Assembly (NCBI GenBank): GCA_026786325.1
Contig: JAJAYH010000244.1
Coordinates: 1 to 5,128, forward strand
Length of the DNA: 5,128 nucleotides
Reading direction: 5' to 3'
DNA from: Alkalinema sp. CAN_BIN05
Lineage (GTDB): Bacteria > Cyanobacteriota > Cyanobacteriia > Leptolyngbyales > Leptolyngbyaceae
Made by a program: the position numbers and the translations under genes. Positions within the stretch are counted from its first letter, which is position 1. Every line of letters starts with the position of its first letter. This document shows positions 4,181 to 5,128 of the stretch, piece after piece. Under the pieces are notes generated by a model. That model was not told the origin of the DNA and searched no databases. It saw nothing but the letters and a program-made list of their open reading frames with translations.

Positions 4181-5128
4181 CTACCGATCGGCTCCGCTGT
4201 CGTCCCAATTTTCATTCCAGCGATCGTCCAGATAATTCAACCGGGCATAGGGACTGAGTGCGGCGAGTACTTGGGTGCCATAGATCCGGTGGATAACTCG
4301 GCTGTCTAAAAGCGCCACCAAGCCACGAGCCGATCGGACCGGAAACACAGCCCGTTGAAGTGCCATCAGCGCGGTCGGGAGCAAATACAAGCGAAACCAA
4401 TCCTGCCGTAGTTGTTTGTAATCTTTCACACGGGCCGCCACTAGCGGATCTTCCAACGATGGCATGGGTAAGGTTGCAATCACAATGCAGCGCGGTACAC
4501 CTACGATCCCGGCTTGTTGAAACTGACTCCACTCATCCCAACCTGCGACCAAAATGCCGTTAGTCGCTTCAGGAATTCGATCGACTTGGACTCGTGATCC
4601 CCATTCAGCCGCGAGGGTTGCGCCGACTTGAGTCCGCAATGGCGTGTCACCAACCAAAACAACGACTAAACCCGCTGCAATGTGCGATCGAGACAGAATT
4701 TGTCGAAGTTCGGATAGCAGCGCTGGCTGAAACTGGGGTGTGTTGGGCATGGGAATGCGATCGGGCTGATAAAGCTGAACGCAGGATTCATGGCGCGGGG
4801 GAGAGAATTTTATACAGGTTAAGTCGTCGAGACCGTGAGTTTGGCGATAGGTGTCAGCACTGGCATCGAGATCCAGGGCGCTGCCAATTAGGACGGTCGG
4901 TTGCTGTTGCCAAATCGGTCGTAGGAGTGAGCCAAGACGAATGGGGCTGTGCTGAAGGGTGAAGGTGCCGGATTTACGATCGACTTGGGCTGATAACAAT
5001 CCGGGATCATTGGTGTGAGCGGACAATGAATCTCTATTGCACTCTCTCTTGGACTCAATTTGCGGGCCGGGTGTCAGATGATTCAGCAGTTCAGTCCAAG
5101 ATTCGGTTAGGGGTGAATGGTGCTGAAG
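4181..5128 (-). CDS. DinG/Rad3-like superfamily 2 helicase, C-terminal part (cut by window edge)
   Basis: This is the second RecA-like lobe of an XPD/DinG-type protein. The frame stays open to the right edge, giving 315 residues; the TTG at 5026 is internal, not a start. Counting from the edge, TVLIGSALDLD (78-88) matches the segment beginning the C-terminal lobe, GLVVVLVGDTPL (153-164) the next strand, and IVIATLPMPSLEDP (215-228) the family's LPF-x-P-x-DP block. After that come LYLLPTALMALQRAV (247-261), GLVALLDSRV (269-278) and YGTQVLAALSP (283-293), all in DinG order. Motif VI, normally Q-x-x-G-R-x-x-R, reads QRAVFPVR (258-265): the Gly-Arg is gone. The usual WEGVD motif is replaced by AGWDEWSQF. 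So ATP-driven unwinding may be lost or altered. The Walker motifs and any iron-sulphur domain lie outside the window. The gene ends 122 bases before the small membrane protein. Confidence 0.82.
   Translation of the reverse strand, partial: LQHHSPLTESWTELLNHLTPGPQIESKRECNRDSLSAHTNDPGLLSAQVDRKSGTFTLQHSPIRLGSLLRPIWQQQPTVLIGSALDLDASADTYRQTHGLDDLTCIKFSPPRHESCVQLYQPDRIPMPNTPQFQPALLSELRQILSRSHIAAGLVVVLVGDTPLRTQVGATLAAEWGSRVQVDRIPEATNGILVAGWDEWSQFQQAGIVGVPRCIVIATLPMPSLEDPLVAARVKDYKQLRQDWFRLYLLPTALMALQRAVFPVRSARGLVALLDSRVIHRIYGTQVLAALSPYARLNYLDDRWNENWDDSGADR

Noticed and set aside
4212..4962. Other frames of 67-122 residues over the helicase
   Set aside because: All lie inside the uninterrupted helicase frame, which shows DinG-type blocks in order.
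5024..5026. TTG as the start of the helicase-like gene
   Set aside because: The same frame continues without a stop to the window edge and upstream residues are compatible with protein, so the gene is simply truncated by the window.

Overview
The window looks like ordinary chromosomal DNA of a cyanobacterium. Two things point there: the palindrome GCGATCGC (HIP1) occurs four times in about 5.1 kb, and the gene set includes the cyanobacterial pairing of pipY (PLP-binding YggS family) followed by sepF (Ylmf/Cdv2 cell-division protein) and proC. I cannot name the genus. No mobile element, CRISPR array, rRNA or tRNA is visible.

All seven genes lie on the minus strand, so transcription runs from the right end to the left. 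In that order: (1) the C-terminal 315 residues of a DinG/Rad3-like helicase whose motif VI is eroded (4181-5128, open at the right edge); (2) an 80-residue single-pass membrane protein with a candidate promoter and a 14-bp tandem repeat in its leader (3816-4058); (3) a small conserved-looking hypothetical protein with a CxxC pair (3201-3545, or from 3596); (4) an alpha/beta-hydrolase of the epoxide-hydrolase type (2309-3196); (5) pipY (1616-2308); (6) sepF (508-1089); (7) the N-terminal half of proC (1-401, open at the left edge).

Genes 3-4-5 are packed like an operon: the hypothetical ends 4 bases before the hydrolase start, and the hydrolase stop TAA directly abuts the ATG of pipY, which suggests translational coupling. 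In many cyanobacteria the gene directly before pipY is pipX, the PII/NtcA partner; here an epoxide hydrolase sits in that place. PipY is linked to PLP and amino-acid balance, ProC makes proline, and SepF ties FtsZ to the membrane, so the block mixes nitrogen metabolism with division.

The 526-bp gap between pipY and sepF (1090-1615) is AT-rich and carries no gene, but it holds an unusual density of the hexamer GATTAA, two perfect short inverted repeats and other dyads. The best second looks are a perfect 10+10 bp palindrome just inside pipY, the motif-rich sepF upstream region, the pipX-less pipY operon, and the helicase with a broken motif VI. None of these amounts to a demonstrated new system.
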